From Flavobacterium sp. (GTDB lineage Bacteria > Bacteroidota > Bacteroidia > Flavobacteriales > Flavobacteriaceae): 5,801 nt of DNA. The first letter of the stretch is position 1, and the number at the start of each line of letters is the position of its first letter. Location: the NCBI GenBank assembly GCA_027483785.1, contig JAIXTU010000015.1, positions 1 through 5,801 of the forward strand. Direction: 5' to 3'. Shown piece by piece: positions 1 through 5,801 of the stretch. Under the pieces are notes generated by a model. The model was not told the origin of the DNA and made no database searches. It was given only the letters and a program-made list of their open reading frames with translations. The position numbers and the translations under genes were made by a program.

Positions 1-567
1 GAAGCCGAAGGAACCAAAGGCACCTTAAAAATCGGTAAAGGTCCGGTGTTTAAAGAGAAAATCGCCAAACACAATTCGGCAAAAGCCGAACTCGATTCGC
101 TGCGAAAAATTACGGCAGCAAAACTCGCTGCACTAAACGAGAACAAACAAAAACTCGAAACCGAACAAGAAGCGAAAATTGCACAAGGAAAACCCATTAT
201 CAATAAGTACGACGGACTCATGGCGCGCATCCGTGCGTTAAACGATTTGCCAACCATGCCGTCGCTTTTTATCATGCTTCTTTTCTTATGTGTAGAAACC
301 GCACCGATTTTAGCAAAACTACTCGCACCAAAAGGCACGTACGATTATCTTCTCGAAGAAAGCGAACTCGCCGTTAAATCGCGCGTGGAAGAACAAATGC
401 GCGAACTAAAACTGCTCGAAAAAACCTACGAACAAATTCAAAACGAATCGTTTGCAGCCTTGAAAACCGACGAACAATTGGCTTCCGAAAGCAAAAAAAC
501 AGGAAAAGAAATTTTGTCTGGAAAAATTCAGGCATTTGGAAAAAAATATGCGCAAACGCCTGTATAA
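1..567 (+). CDS. DUF4407 domain-containing membrane protein (3' part only)
   Basis: This is the C-terminal 188 codons of a longer gene. The frame is open to the first base of the window (E-A-E-G-T-K-G-T...), so a GTG at 46 is an internal valine codon and not the start. The stop is TAA at 565-567. Visible order: a Gly/Lys-rich 'GTKGTLKIGKGPVFKEK' stretch, a charged Ala/Lys/Glu-rich segment likely to form a coiled coil (about visible residues 20-65), one strongly hydrophobic segment 'PSLFIMLLFLCVETAPILAKLL' (about 259-324 in DNA) that should cross the inner membrane, then a second charged helical tail rich in Lys and Glu. A late 'CVETAPILAKL' membrane helix flanked by coiled coils is what I know of the DUF4407 family, common in Bacteroidota and of unknown function. 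The missing N-terminal part should carry the other membrane helices. It is separated from the next gene by 67 bp holding a promoter, so the two are probably transcribed separately. Family assignment is from memory of its motifs. Confidence 0.8.
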   Translation, partial: EAEGTKGTLKIGKGPVFKEKIAKHNSAKAELDSLRKITAAKLAALNENKQKLETEQEAKIAQGKPIINKYDGLMARIRALNDLPTMPSLFIMLLFLCVETAPILAKLLAPKGTYDYLLEESELAVKSRVEEQMRELKLLEKTYEQIQNESFAALKTDEQLASESKKTGKEILSGKIQAFGKKYAQTPV

Positions 568-581
568 GATTTGTTAAATGA

Positions 582-613
582 TGTGTTCTGAAGAAAATCG
601 GCAATTAATTTTG
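582..613 (+). promoter_or_regulatory. Probable Bacteroidota-type promoter (-33/-7) for the 635-1384 gene
   Basis: In the 67-bp gap, TAATTTTG at 606-613 is an exact match to the Bacteroidota -7 consensus TAnnTTTG. A TGTG at 582-585 lies 20 bp upstream of it and matches the -33 element (TTTG) in three of four bases. Transcription would start near 618-620, giving a leader of only about 15 nt before the TTG start at 635. The -7 match is read directly; the -33 box and start site are inferred. Confidence 0.5.
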
Positions 614-634
614 CAGCACTAAAAACAAACAACA

Positions 635-1384
635 TTGTCACGTGTTAATCGAATTTCAAGTGTTTTCTTTTTCACTTTCCTTTTTTCTTTAAGCTCTTTT
701 TCGCTGTACGCACAACAAAATTTATTCAACATCCCGTCTGGCGATATCACACCCGAAGGAAAGATTTTCTATCAACATCAGTTAAACGTTTATCAACACA
801 AGCTCGAAAGCAAAGGACACTTTGTTTATGGTTTAGGCAAAGGTTGGGATGCCGGTGTTAATTTGGTGGGTAAAGGCGCGTACTTTACCGAAGATTGGCG
901 TTTGAGTTACAACAGCGATGCCAACAGCGGCTCCGTGTATCCAAATTTATTAGCGTCGTTGCAAAAACAGTTTAAGTTAACCGACGATTTATACTTTAAC
1001 GCAGGTACGCAAATTGGCTGGAATTTGAGTAATAAACTCAACAACAAAAACCTGAATTTATTCAGTTATGGTTTGCTCAGCCACAAAATTGGCGAAGGTT
1101 CGAAAGTTGCAGTGGGTTTGTATCACGGCAATCGGATGTTTTTGGGCAATGGCAACGATACAGGCGTTTTGGTTGGCTACGAGTTCAAATTGTCTAAACG
1201 CTTTTATCTTATGGGCGATTGGATTTCGGGCTCAAATAATGAAGGTGCAGCAGTTATCGGAGGTATGTACAACATCTCTAAACGCGTTCAAATATGTAGT
1301 GGTTGGTTGCTGCCCAATTCGCAAAACCCAAAACCACAAGGTGTTGTCCTTGAAATCAATATTCTGGGTTGGAATTTGTGGTAA
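635..1384 (+). CDS. Predicted secreted/outer-membrane beta-barrel-like protein of unknown function
   Basis: A 249-residue protein with a clear type I signal peptide: basic start (MSRVNR), hydrophobic core (VFFFTFLFSLSSF) and cleavage expected after A26 in 'SLYA|QQN', a typical Bacteroidota junction. The mature part (about 223 residues) has no further membrane helix. It is full of short Gly- and aromatic-rich strands of alternating pattern ('FVYGLGKGWDAGVNLVGKG', 'RFYLMGDWISGS', 'AAVIGGMYNISKRVQICSGW') and ends in 'EINILGWNLW', as expected of a small outer-membrane barrel with an aromatic last residue. I do not recognise a named family and assign no substrate. The start is TTG at 635: an in-frame TAA sits at 620-622, there is no in-frame ATG before the mature region, and only this start keeps the whole signal peptide. 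The leader (AAAAACAAACAACA) is A-rich with no Shine-Dalgarno, normal for this phylum. The gene ends 6 bp from the convergent mmcQ-like gene. Confidence 0.75.
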   Translation: MSRVNRISSVFFFTFLFSLSSFSLYAQQNLFNIPSGDITPEGKIFYQHQLNVYQHKLESKGHFVYGLGKGWDAGVNLVGKGAYFTEDWRLSYNSDANSGSVYPNLLASLQKQFKLTDDLYFNAGTQIGWNLSNKLNNKNLNLFSYGLLSHKIGEGSKVAVGLYHGNRMFLGNGNDTGVLVGYEFKLSKRFYLMGDWISGSNNEGAAVIGGMYNISKRVQICSGWLLPNSQNPKPQGVVLEINILGWNLW

Positions 1385-1390
1385 AAGCAA

Positions 1391-1753
1391 TCACGATTGT
1401 AACTGCTCTCGAACAGCCTTTGGCAATTTAGCTACAATTAAATCGTACGAGTGGTTAATCATTTGTACGATTTCTTTGTCGCTCACATCTTGGTGAACCG
1501 CCACCGTGTTCCAATGCGTTTTATTCATGTGATAGCCCGGCATCACAGCTTGGTACCGTTCGCGTAATTCAACGGCCAATTCCGGATCGCATTTCAAGTT
1601 AATCGTTGGTTGTCCGCTTTCCCAACTTTCAACGCCAGTGGCAGCAAACATTTTGTCGGCTACTTTTAAAACCAACGTATCTTTATCAAACGGAAAATGT
1701 TCCGATGTTCCGGGCTTCGATAGGCAAAAATTTACAAAATCTTCGATGTTCAT
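1391..1753 (-). CDS. MmcQ/YjbR family protein
   Basis: A small protein of 120 residues, the usual length for the MmcQ/YjbR (CyaY-like fold, 'double-wing' DNA-binding motif) family. Family features in order: 'KPGTSEHFPFD' at 13-23, 'VLKVADKMFA' at 28-37, 'INLKCDPELA' at 51-60, 'YHMNKTHWNTV' at 74-84 and 'INHSYDLIVAKL' at 99-110. The K/HWNTV block is the most diagnostic part. Cytosolic; no signal or membrane segment. The biochemical role of the family is poorly defined, and DNA binding is proposed from structure rather than shown for this type. The ATG (1753-1751) overlaps the TGA of the cyclase gene by 4 bp (ATGA), so translation is probably coupled to that gene. This is the last gene of the minus-strand train and meets the + strand gene tail to tail. 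Confidence 0.88.
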   Translation of the reverse strand: MNIEDFVNFCLSKPGTSEHFPFDKDTLVLKVADKMFAATGVESWESGQPTINLKCDPELAVELRERYQAVMPGYHMNKTHWNTVAVHQDVSDKEIVQMINHSYDLIVAKLPKAVREQLQS

Positions 1754-2514
1754 AGCGTAACTAATTCATATAAAACGGGTTTACTCGGCGAAGCGTCGTT
1801 TTCCAACGAACAGATTTGTAAATTTAGAAAGTACGTTCCGTCGTTTATGTGGTTTGGTATAAAAACCATTTCGGTTATGGTAGCGTCAAAACGCGCATCG
1901 GCGTTCACTTCTTGTACGTTGGTTACATTCCAAAACGTTTTGTGCCCAATCAAAGCGCCGCCGTCTTGTTCCCGATCCACGCTCGGCAAATCGAGTAGTA
2001 AATGCTTCACACCGTTTTCAACCATAAGCGCCACAGCATCGGCATGCAAATACGGCGGATTGGTATTCGAGTACTTTCGTTGCAACTTCGAATCGTCGTT
2101 GGGCAAGGTTCGAATTACCAAAGCTTCTTGCCAATTGTTGTTTACCGCGGCAGCAATTTGTTCGCGCGTGATAACTAAATCTTCGTCGATCAAATCGGGC
2201 GTTACCGAAATAAGCGTACAGAAAAAATGAAACGTTTTTAAATACTCGTTTATGCTGTATTGCTTCGCTGTAATATGTCCCAAACATTCGGTATGCGTTC
2301 CGTGTGCATGCGGATTAATGTGCAAATCGTAAAAATTGGTGCTCGATTTTCCGCTGCGCACGCTTCCGATAAAATCGCCCATCACAACAGGTTCAAATCG
2401 CGGTGCGCCCTGATACCACGCTACCGGATTTTCGGGCGTAGCGGCTAACGGCATTGAAATATCAATCGGTTTACTCAAATCAATTTCAAACTGCTGTTGT
2501 ATCGTTATTTTCAT
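1750..2514 (-). CDS. Cyclase family / kynurenine formamidase-like metal-dependent hydrolase
   Basis: A 254-residue cytosolic protein resembling the cyclase family (PF04199; includes kynurenine formamidase KynB and polyketide-cyclase-like proteins). Visible signs: N-terminal 'IDISMPL' (17-23), the metal-binding block 'HINPHAHGTHTECLGHI' (65-81), 'ALVIRTLPND' near the middle, and the late 'LLLDLPSVDREQDGG...GHKTFW' block, equivalent to the family's 'G.D..S.D' region. The usual metal motif is HxGxHxDxPxH; here it reads with H69/H71 around the first ligand place, H74 as the second, Glu76 in place of Asp and H80 as the last His, with Gly where Pro is usual. It is therefore a divergent subgroup, and kynurenine formamidase activity should not be assumed; no kynurenine pathway genes are seen nearby. 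The ATG (2514-2512) overlaps the hemW TGA by 4 bp, and its own stop overlaps the mmcQ-like start, so it is the middle gene of a tight operon. The leader 'AGAAAAACC' is A-rich without a Shine-Dalgarno. Confidence 0.85.
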   Translation of the reverse strand: MKITIQQQFEIDLSKPIDISMPLAATPENPVAWYQGAPRFEPVVMGDFIGSVRSGKSSTNFYDLHINPHAHGTHTECLGHITAKQYSINEYLKTFHFFCTLISVTPDLIDEDLVITREQIAAAVNNNWQEALVIRTLPNDDSKLQRKYSNTNPPYLHADAVALMVENGVKHLLLDLPSVDREQDGGALIGHKTFWNVTNVQEVNADARFDATITEMVFIPNHINDGTYFLNLQICSLENDASPSKPVLYELVTL

Positions 2515-3683
2515 GGTTTTTCTATTAAAATTCCGTCGCTGGCATCCAAAAAGAAATCGGCGGCAATGCCATCGGCAAAGAAAAGTCCTTTTTCACTGAT
2601 TCTCAAAAACGTATCGCTCATTTCCAGCTGATTTCCAGCCAAATACTTTTTCGCCTGCTTTAACAAAACTGTTTTTGCGCGCTCGCCAAAAGTAGTTTCA
2701 TACCTTGACAAAGAAATACCGTTTTCCAAACGCAATTGCGTCATTACAAATTCGTTATGCCGATCGTATAGGCTCAATTGCTCCGAAGTCGACGGTAATT
2801 TTTCTGCCTCGAGCGCCTTCACATACAATACATTGTTCGAAACATTCCACGTGCGAGTATTTCCCAAATAACTGTGCGCCGACGGTCCGATGCCCAGATA
2901 CGGAGCTCCCGACCAATACGAGCTGTTGTGTTGCGAATGAAAATTCGGTTTTCCAAAATTCGATATTTCGTAATGGTCGTAACCGGCATCGCGAAGTGTT
3001 TTGCGAACCAACTTAAACTGCTCTTCTAAACTTGTTTCGTCGGGCGCCGGAATTGCTCCTTTGGCAATGAGTTTTTCCAAAGCGGTTTTGTGCTCAACGG
3101 TGAGCGCATACGCCGAAACATGCGGAATCGAATAATCAATAAAATGTTGCAAAGCGCGTTGCAAATCGGCTGTTTCTGAACCGGGAATGCCGTAAATTAA
3201 ATCCACCGAAATATTGCTAAAAAAATCGGTACTGTTTTTAAGGGCATCAAAAGCCATTTTTGCATCGTGCGCCCGATTCATGAGTTTTAAATCGGCGTCT
3301 TGAAAACTCTGTATTCCCAAACTGAGTCGGTTAAAACCTATGTGTTTCAAATCGCTGCAGTAATCGCGTCCAACGTCGCCAACCAAATCATCCGGATTAC
3401 ATTCCAGCGTAATTTCCGCAGCATCCCGAATCGGGTACTTTTTGCGAATGCTTTCGAGTATACGATTTAATTCAGATATGGGCAGAATGGATGGTGTGCC
3501 GCCGCCAAAATAAATGGTGTCAACGGTTTCGCTAACAGCCAAAAACGAGTCGCAACGTAGGTCAAGTTCTTTCACCAAAGCATCGACCAACGAGGTTTGG
3601 TGCTTCAAACTAGTGGAAAAGTGGAAGTCGCAATAGTGGCACGCTTGCTTGCAAAACGGTATGTGAATGTAAATGCCTGGCAA
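2511..3683 (-). CDS. hemW: Radical SAM family heme chaperone HemW
   Basis: A 390-residue protein, close to the usual HemW length of about 375-400. It starts almost at the catalytic core: 'GIYIHIPFC' leads into the radical SAM cluster motif C11-xxx-C15-xx-C18 ('CKQACHYCDF'). Then come 'YFGGGTPS' (58-65, SAM binding), 'RLSLGIQSF' (119-127), 'DLIYGIPG' (161-168) and 'YEISNFGKP' (238-246). 'HNSSYW' at 252-257 is the HNxxYW motif linked to heme binding in HemW and not to coproporphyrinogen dehydrogenase activity. There is no long N-terminal extension as in HemN, so this is a heme chaperone (delivering heme to respiratory enzymes) and not the oxygen-independent coproporphyrinogen III oxidase it is often misnamed as. 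The start is TTG at 3683-3681: the codon just before it is TAA, and 'MPGIYIHIPFC' matches the expected N-terminus. Its stop overlaps the cyclase ATG by 4 bp. The KAP NTPase gene ends 5 bp upstream, so no room is left for a separate promoter between them. A promoter inside the KAP gene is possible, but no TAnnTTTG box was found in its last 300 bp. Confidence 0.95.
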   Translation of the reverse strand: MPGIYIHIPFCKQACHYCDFHFSTSLKHQTSLVDALVKELDLRCDSFLAVSETVDTIYFGGGTPSILPISELNRILESIRKKYPIRDAAEITLECNPDDLVGDVGRDYCSDLKHIGFNRLSLGIQSFQDADLKLMNRAHDAKMAFDALKNSTDFFSNISVDLIYGIPGSETADLQRALQHFIDYSIPHVSAYALTVEHKTALEKLIAKGAIPAPDETSLEEQFKLVRKTLRDAGYDHYEISNFGKPNFHSQHNSSYWSGAPYLGIGPSAHSYLGNTRTWNVSNNVLYVKALEAEKLPSTSEQLSLYDRHNEFVMTQLRLENGISLSRYETTFGERAKTVLLKQAKKYLAGNQLEMSDTFLRISEKGLFFADGIAADFFLDASDGILIEKP

Positions 3684-3688
3684 TTAGT

Positions 3689-5800
3689 TTAGTGATTTTT
3701 TTCAATATTGTTATCTAACAAATACCAATAAATGAACTGTTCTAAATTTTCAATTTCAGTGTATTCTGCGACTTCATCCATTGATAAGAATTTACTCTTA
3801 TTTTTTTTGACTTCTTCAACCAAATCATTTCCGTATTCTGTGATTTTTGAAAACACAAAACTGACATCTACAAGTTCTTTCATATAGTCGAAATTACTCT
3901 GGGTGAGCGCGCCATAATAACTATAATTCCAAAAGCCTGGGAAATTTCTCACGAGCTGTTTTACCCTTTTTAAATCCACTAAAGAGTTTTTTATATGTTG
4001 GTTATATTTATCTTCATCGCTTTGTTTCCAATAGTCCATCACCATCTTAACGGCAGCAACTGGTTTAGCATAAATTGGTTTTAGAATTGAGAATTCTTGA
4101 TTTGCTTTTTTAGCAATTAATTCGATTAACTCTTTTTTTGGCGAGATGGTATCATCTTTAAATTTTCTCGTAAAGTGACAAAGTTCGAAAATATTGAGAG
4201 TATCTACCATGTTGATTATATAGTGCTTTTCGGAATTCAAATCGTCACTGGCTAAATTTCTAGCAATTTCTTCAATCAGGCTGACTTTTATATCAAACCC
4301 ATATTGATTGTTTCTTCCCGAGGGAAACAAATCAATTATTGAAAAAAGGAACCCATAAATGATTTCATTTTGAGGTTTTTTATTCTTCAGAAGATCTATA
4401 AGTTTTACAATTTTATAATATCCAAATTCTAGCTTAGAAAGCCTGGTAACTTCTTTCTCAATAGCGTCTTTTGTTTTTTCATTGAAATTTACTATTACTT
4501 TCAATAATTCCATCGGAGTATCAGAACCGATATGATATGTAAAATATCGGTCAAAATACTCTGGAAATCTAATCTGTGGACGATGAACGATTAAATTTGA
4601 AGTTGAAAAAAAACTGCTGAATTTGATTGGTAGGTTCTTTTGGTCTTTGAATAGATGATCTAATTTTTCTTGGAAAGATACAAAGTAACTAGAGTCCTTA
4701 AATAAAAGATCTATGTCTTTAAGTACCAGATTCGCAGGGGAAATTTCTTTTAAATTTTGATAAAAATCTGGGTGCTTAATTTTTAACCATTCTATCCAGA
4801 ATAATTCTTCTATATCAACTTCATTCTCTAACGTTAGTGCGCCAATATAAAAGTTATTTAGTATTCGGATTATTTCTCTTGGATTAGAAAAATTCATCGC
4901 AGAAAAAAAGATATTAATTGCACGAAAATAACTTTCGCTTTCTTCAGACTGTAGAAATGTAAAATTCTCAAAGACCCTCAGTAGCTTTGTGGAAAAAAAT
5001 TTATGCAATAAAGAATCTTCCACTTTTGGTAAATTGATAGGAATGTTTATAATTTTTTCTAGAAAGAGATTGCCATCTTTCGGCTTTATACCGTATTTCT
5101 TTGCTATCGCCTTTCCAACATGGTCCTTATCTAAATTTAAAATGAAGATAAAATTATCAAAACTAGCATTTAATTTTACCAGCTTTAAAACTGAAAATAT
5201 TTCATTTTTATCTAATCGATCAATGTCATCAATAAATACAACAACTTTGAAATTTGCATCAGCAATTGCTTTATTTATCTGATCGCGCAAAAATTGAATT
5301 GTATTCGGTGAAGTACCTAAATGTTCCCCTACCTTTTTAAAAATCTTATCAAGACTAAACTCCACTTTGTTGCTAAAAACACCAGGTATGCCAGTTGTAG
5401 AAGATATTTTCAGCGCTTTAAAGTACTTACTATAAGATACAATTCTGTCGCCGATAGTTTCCTGATCTTTTACATAAAAACTATTTTTAAGGCCTTCGAA
5501 AAAATCATTGACCAGTTCCTTCTGCGAATCGTAGAGCCAAGGATTAAAATCATACACTAAATATTCATTTTTTCCTTTTCCTTCAAAATGCTCAATCTTA
5601 TCTCTTATTAAATTAGTAAAAGATGATTTTCCTTCGCCCCATTTCCCGTAGATTCCAATGACAAGCGGATTTGAGTTATTTGAATTCTTCTGAATTAAGT
5701 CTTTAATTTTATTAGCATAAACATTAAAATTAAAAAAGTCTTCGGATAAGTCTTTTCCGGAAATTGCTTCTTCCGATAAAAAAAAATTATTAGCAGCCAT
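3689..5800 (-). CDS. KAP family P-loop NTPase, soluble form with uncharacterised C-terminal half
   Basis: A 703-residue protein with an N-terminal KAP (Kidins220/ARMS and PifA) STAND-type ATPase domain. Motifs in order: Walker A 'GKWGEGKSS' (52-60), the family's 'DFNPWLY' (84-90), Walker B 'VVVFIDDIDRL' (186-196) with the double Asp, 'LNLDKDHVGKAI' (221-232), 'FLEKIINIPINLP' (246-258) and 'NPREIIRILNNF' (306-317). All catalytic motifs look intact. Many KAP proteins carry membrane helices between Walker A and Walker B; none is visible here, so this is probably cytosolic. Residues from about 320 to 703 are Lys/Phe/Ile-rich, mostly helical-looking, and match no domain I know; they may be the sensor or effector. 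Family members include PifA, which excludes phage T7 from F-plasmid hosts, so a defence role is plausible but unproven. The ATG at 5800-5798 is one base from the window end; the N-terminus 'FFLSEEAISGKDLSEDFF' fits the usual KAP beginning, though a longer product cannot be excluded. The gene is distinctly more AT-rich than hemW downstream, suggesting acquisition. Confidence 0.88.
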   Translation of the reverse strand: MAANNFFLSEEAISGKDLSEDFFNFNVYANKIKDLIQKNSNNSNPLVIGIYGKWGEGKSSFTNLIRDKIEHFEGKGKNEYLVYDFNPWLYDSQKELVNDFFEGLKNSFYVKDQETIGDRIVSYSKYFKALKISSTTGIPGVFSNKVEFSLDKIFKKVGEHLGTSPNTIQFLRDQINKAIADANFKVVVFIDDIDRLDKNEIFSVLKLVKLNASFDNFIFILNLDKDHVGKAIAKKYGIKPKDGNLFLEKIINIPINLPKVEDSLLHKFFSTKLLRVFENFTFLQSEESESYFRAINIFFSAMNFSNPREIIRILNNFYIGALTLENEVDIEELFWIEWLKIKHPDFYQNLKEISPANLVLKDIDLLFKDSSYFVSFQEKLDHLFKDQKNLPIKFSSFFSTSNLIVHRPQIRFPEYFDRYFTYHIGSDTPMELLKVIVNFNEKTKDAIEKEVTRLSKLEFGYYKIVKLIDLLKNKKPQNEIIYGFLFSIIDLFPSGRNNQYGFDIKVSLIEEIARNLASDDLNSEKHYIINMVDTLNIFELCHFTRKFKDDTISPKKELIELIAKKANQEFSILKPIYAKPVAAVKMVMDYWKQSDEDKYNQHIKNSLVDLKRVKQLVRNFPGFWNYSYYGALTQSNFDYMKELVDVSFVFSKITEYGNDLVEEVKKNKSKFLSMDEVAEYTEIENLEQFIYWYLLDNNIEKNH

Positions 5801-5801
5801 A

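Noticed and set aside
46..48. GTG at 46 as the start of a short 173-residue gene
   Set aside because: The frame is open to base 1 and the residues before it (GTKGTLKIGKGP) fit the DUF4407 family, so the gene simply runs in from outside the window.
601..614. GCAA-TTAATT-TTGC as a hairpin terminator or operator after the DUF4407 gene
   Set aside because: Only a 4-bp stem, and it coincides with the TAnnTTTG promoter box, which explains the sequence better.
1388..1399. Inverted repeat CAATC-AC-GATTG between the convergent genes as a bidirectional terminator
   Set aside because: The stem is only 4-5 bp with a 2-4 base loop, is AT-rich and lacks a flanking T-run; it would not form a stable terminator.
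1068..1496. Plus-strand open frame crossing the end of the barrel-like gene and the mmcQ-like gene
   Set aside because: Cys/Trp-rich, no domain features, and overlaps two supported genes; a frame shadow.
1847..2448. Open frames opposite or out of frame to the cyclase gene (plus strand 1847-2230 and 2260-2448; minus strand 2018-2287)
   Set aside because: They have no recognisable motifs, compositions typical of shadow frames (many Cys/Ser/Arg), and lie fully within the well-supported cyclase gene.
2511..3683. Annotation as oxygen-independent coproporphyrinogen III oxidase (HemN)
   Set aside because: The protein lacks HemN's N-terminal extension and carries the HNxxYW heme-binding motif, so HemW is the better call.
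4989..5560. Plus-strand open frames antisense to the KAP gene
   Set aside because: Lys/Phe/Ser-rich translations mirror the AT-rich KAP codons; no start context or motifs.

Overview
The window looks like chromosomal DNA from a member of the Bacteroidota. Several things point that way: a DUF4407-type membrane protein, a secreted beta-rich protein whose signal peptide ends in the typical 'YAQQ' junction, a perfect TAnnTTTG -7 promoter box, A-rich leaders without Shine-Dalgarno sequences, and two TTG starts in such leaders. Genus cannot be judged from this sequence alone.

Layout. On the + strand, positions 1-567 hold the 3' end of a DUF4407 gene (its 5' end lies outside the window). After a 67-bp gap with a likely promoter comes a 249-codon gene for a predicted outer-membrane or secreted beta-barrel-like protein (635-1384). 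Six bases further on, transcription converges with a minus-strand gene train. In its own reading direction (right to left) this train is: a 703-residue KAP-family P-loop NTPase (5800-3689), the radical SAM heme chaperone HemW (3683-2511), a cyclase/kynurenine-formamidase-like metalloenzyme (2514-1750) and a MmcQ/YjbR-family protein (1753-1391). hemW, cyclase and mmcQ are joined by two ATGA stop/start overlaps of 4 bp, so they are almost certainly one operon. The KAP gene ends only 5 bp before the hemW TTG start.

The most interesting feature is the KAP NTPase. Its gene is visibly more AT-rich (about 30% GC in two hand-counted lines) than the hemW-cyclase-mmcQ block (37-52% in three hand-counted lines), and the change falls right at the hemW start codon. 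KAP NTPases include the phage-exclusion protein PifA, so a recently acquired defence-type gene now feeding transcription into a housekeeping operon is a reasonable hypothesis. The window ends one base before its start codon, so any partner gene and the promoter are out of view. The C-terminal ~380 residues of the protein match nothing I can name.

I saw no tRNA, rRNA, CRISPR array, insertion sequence or convincing terminator. No stretch over 300 bp lacks a gene.
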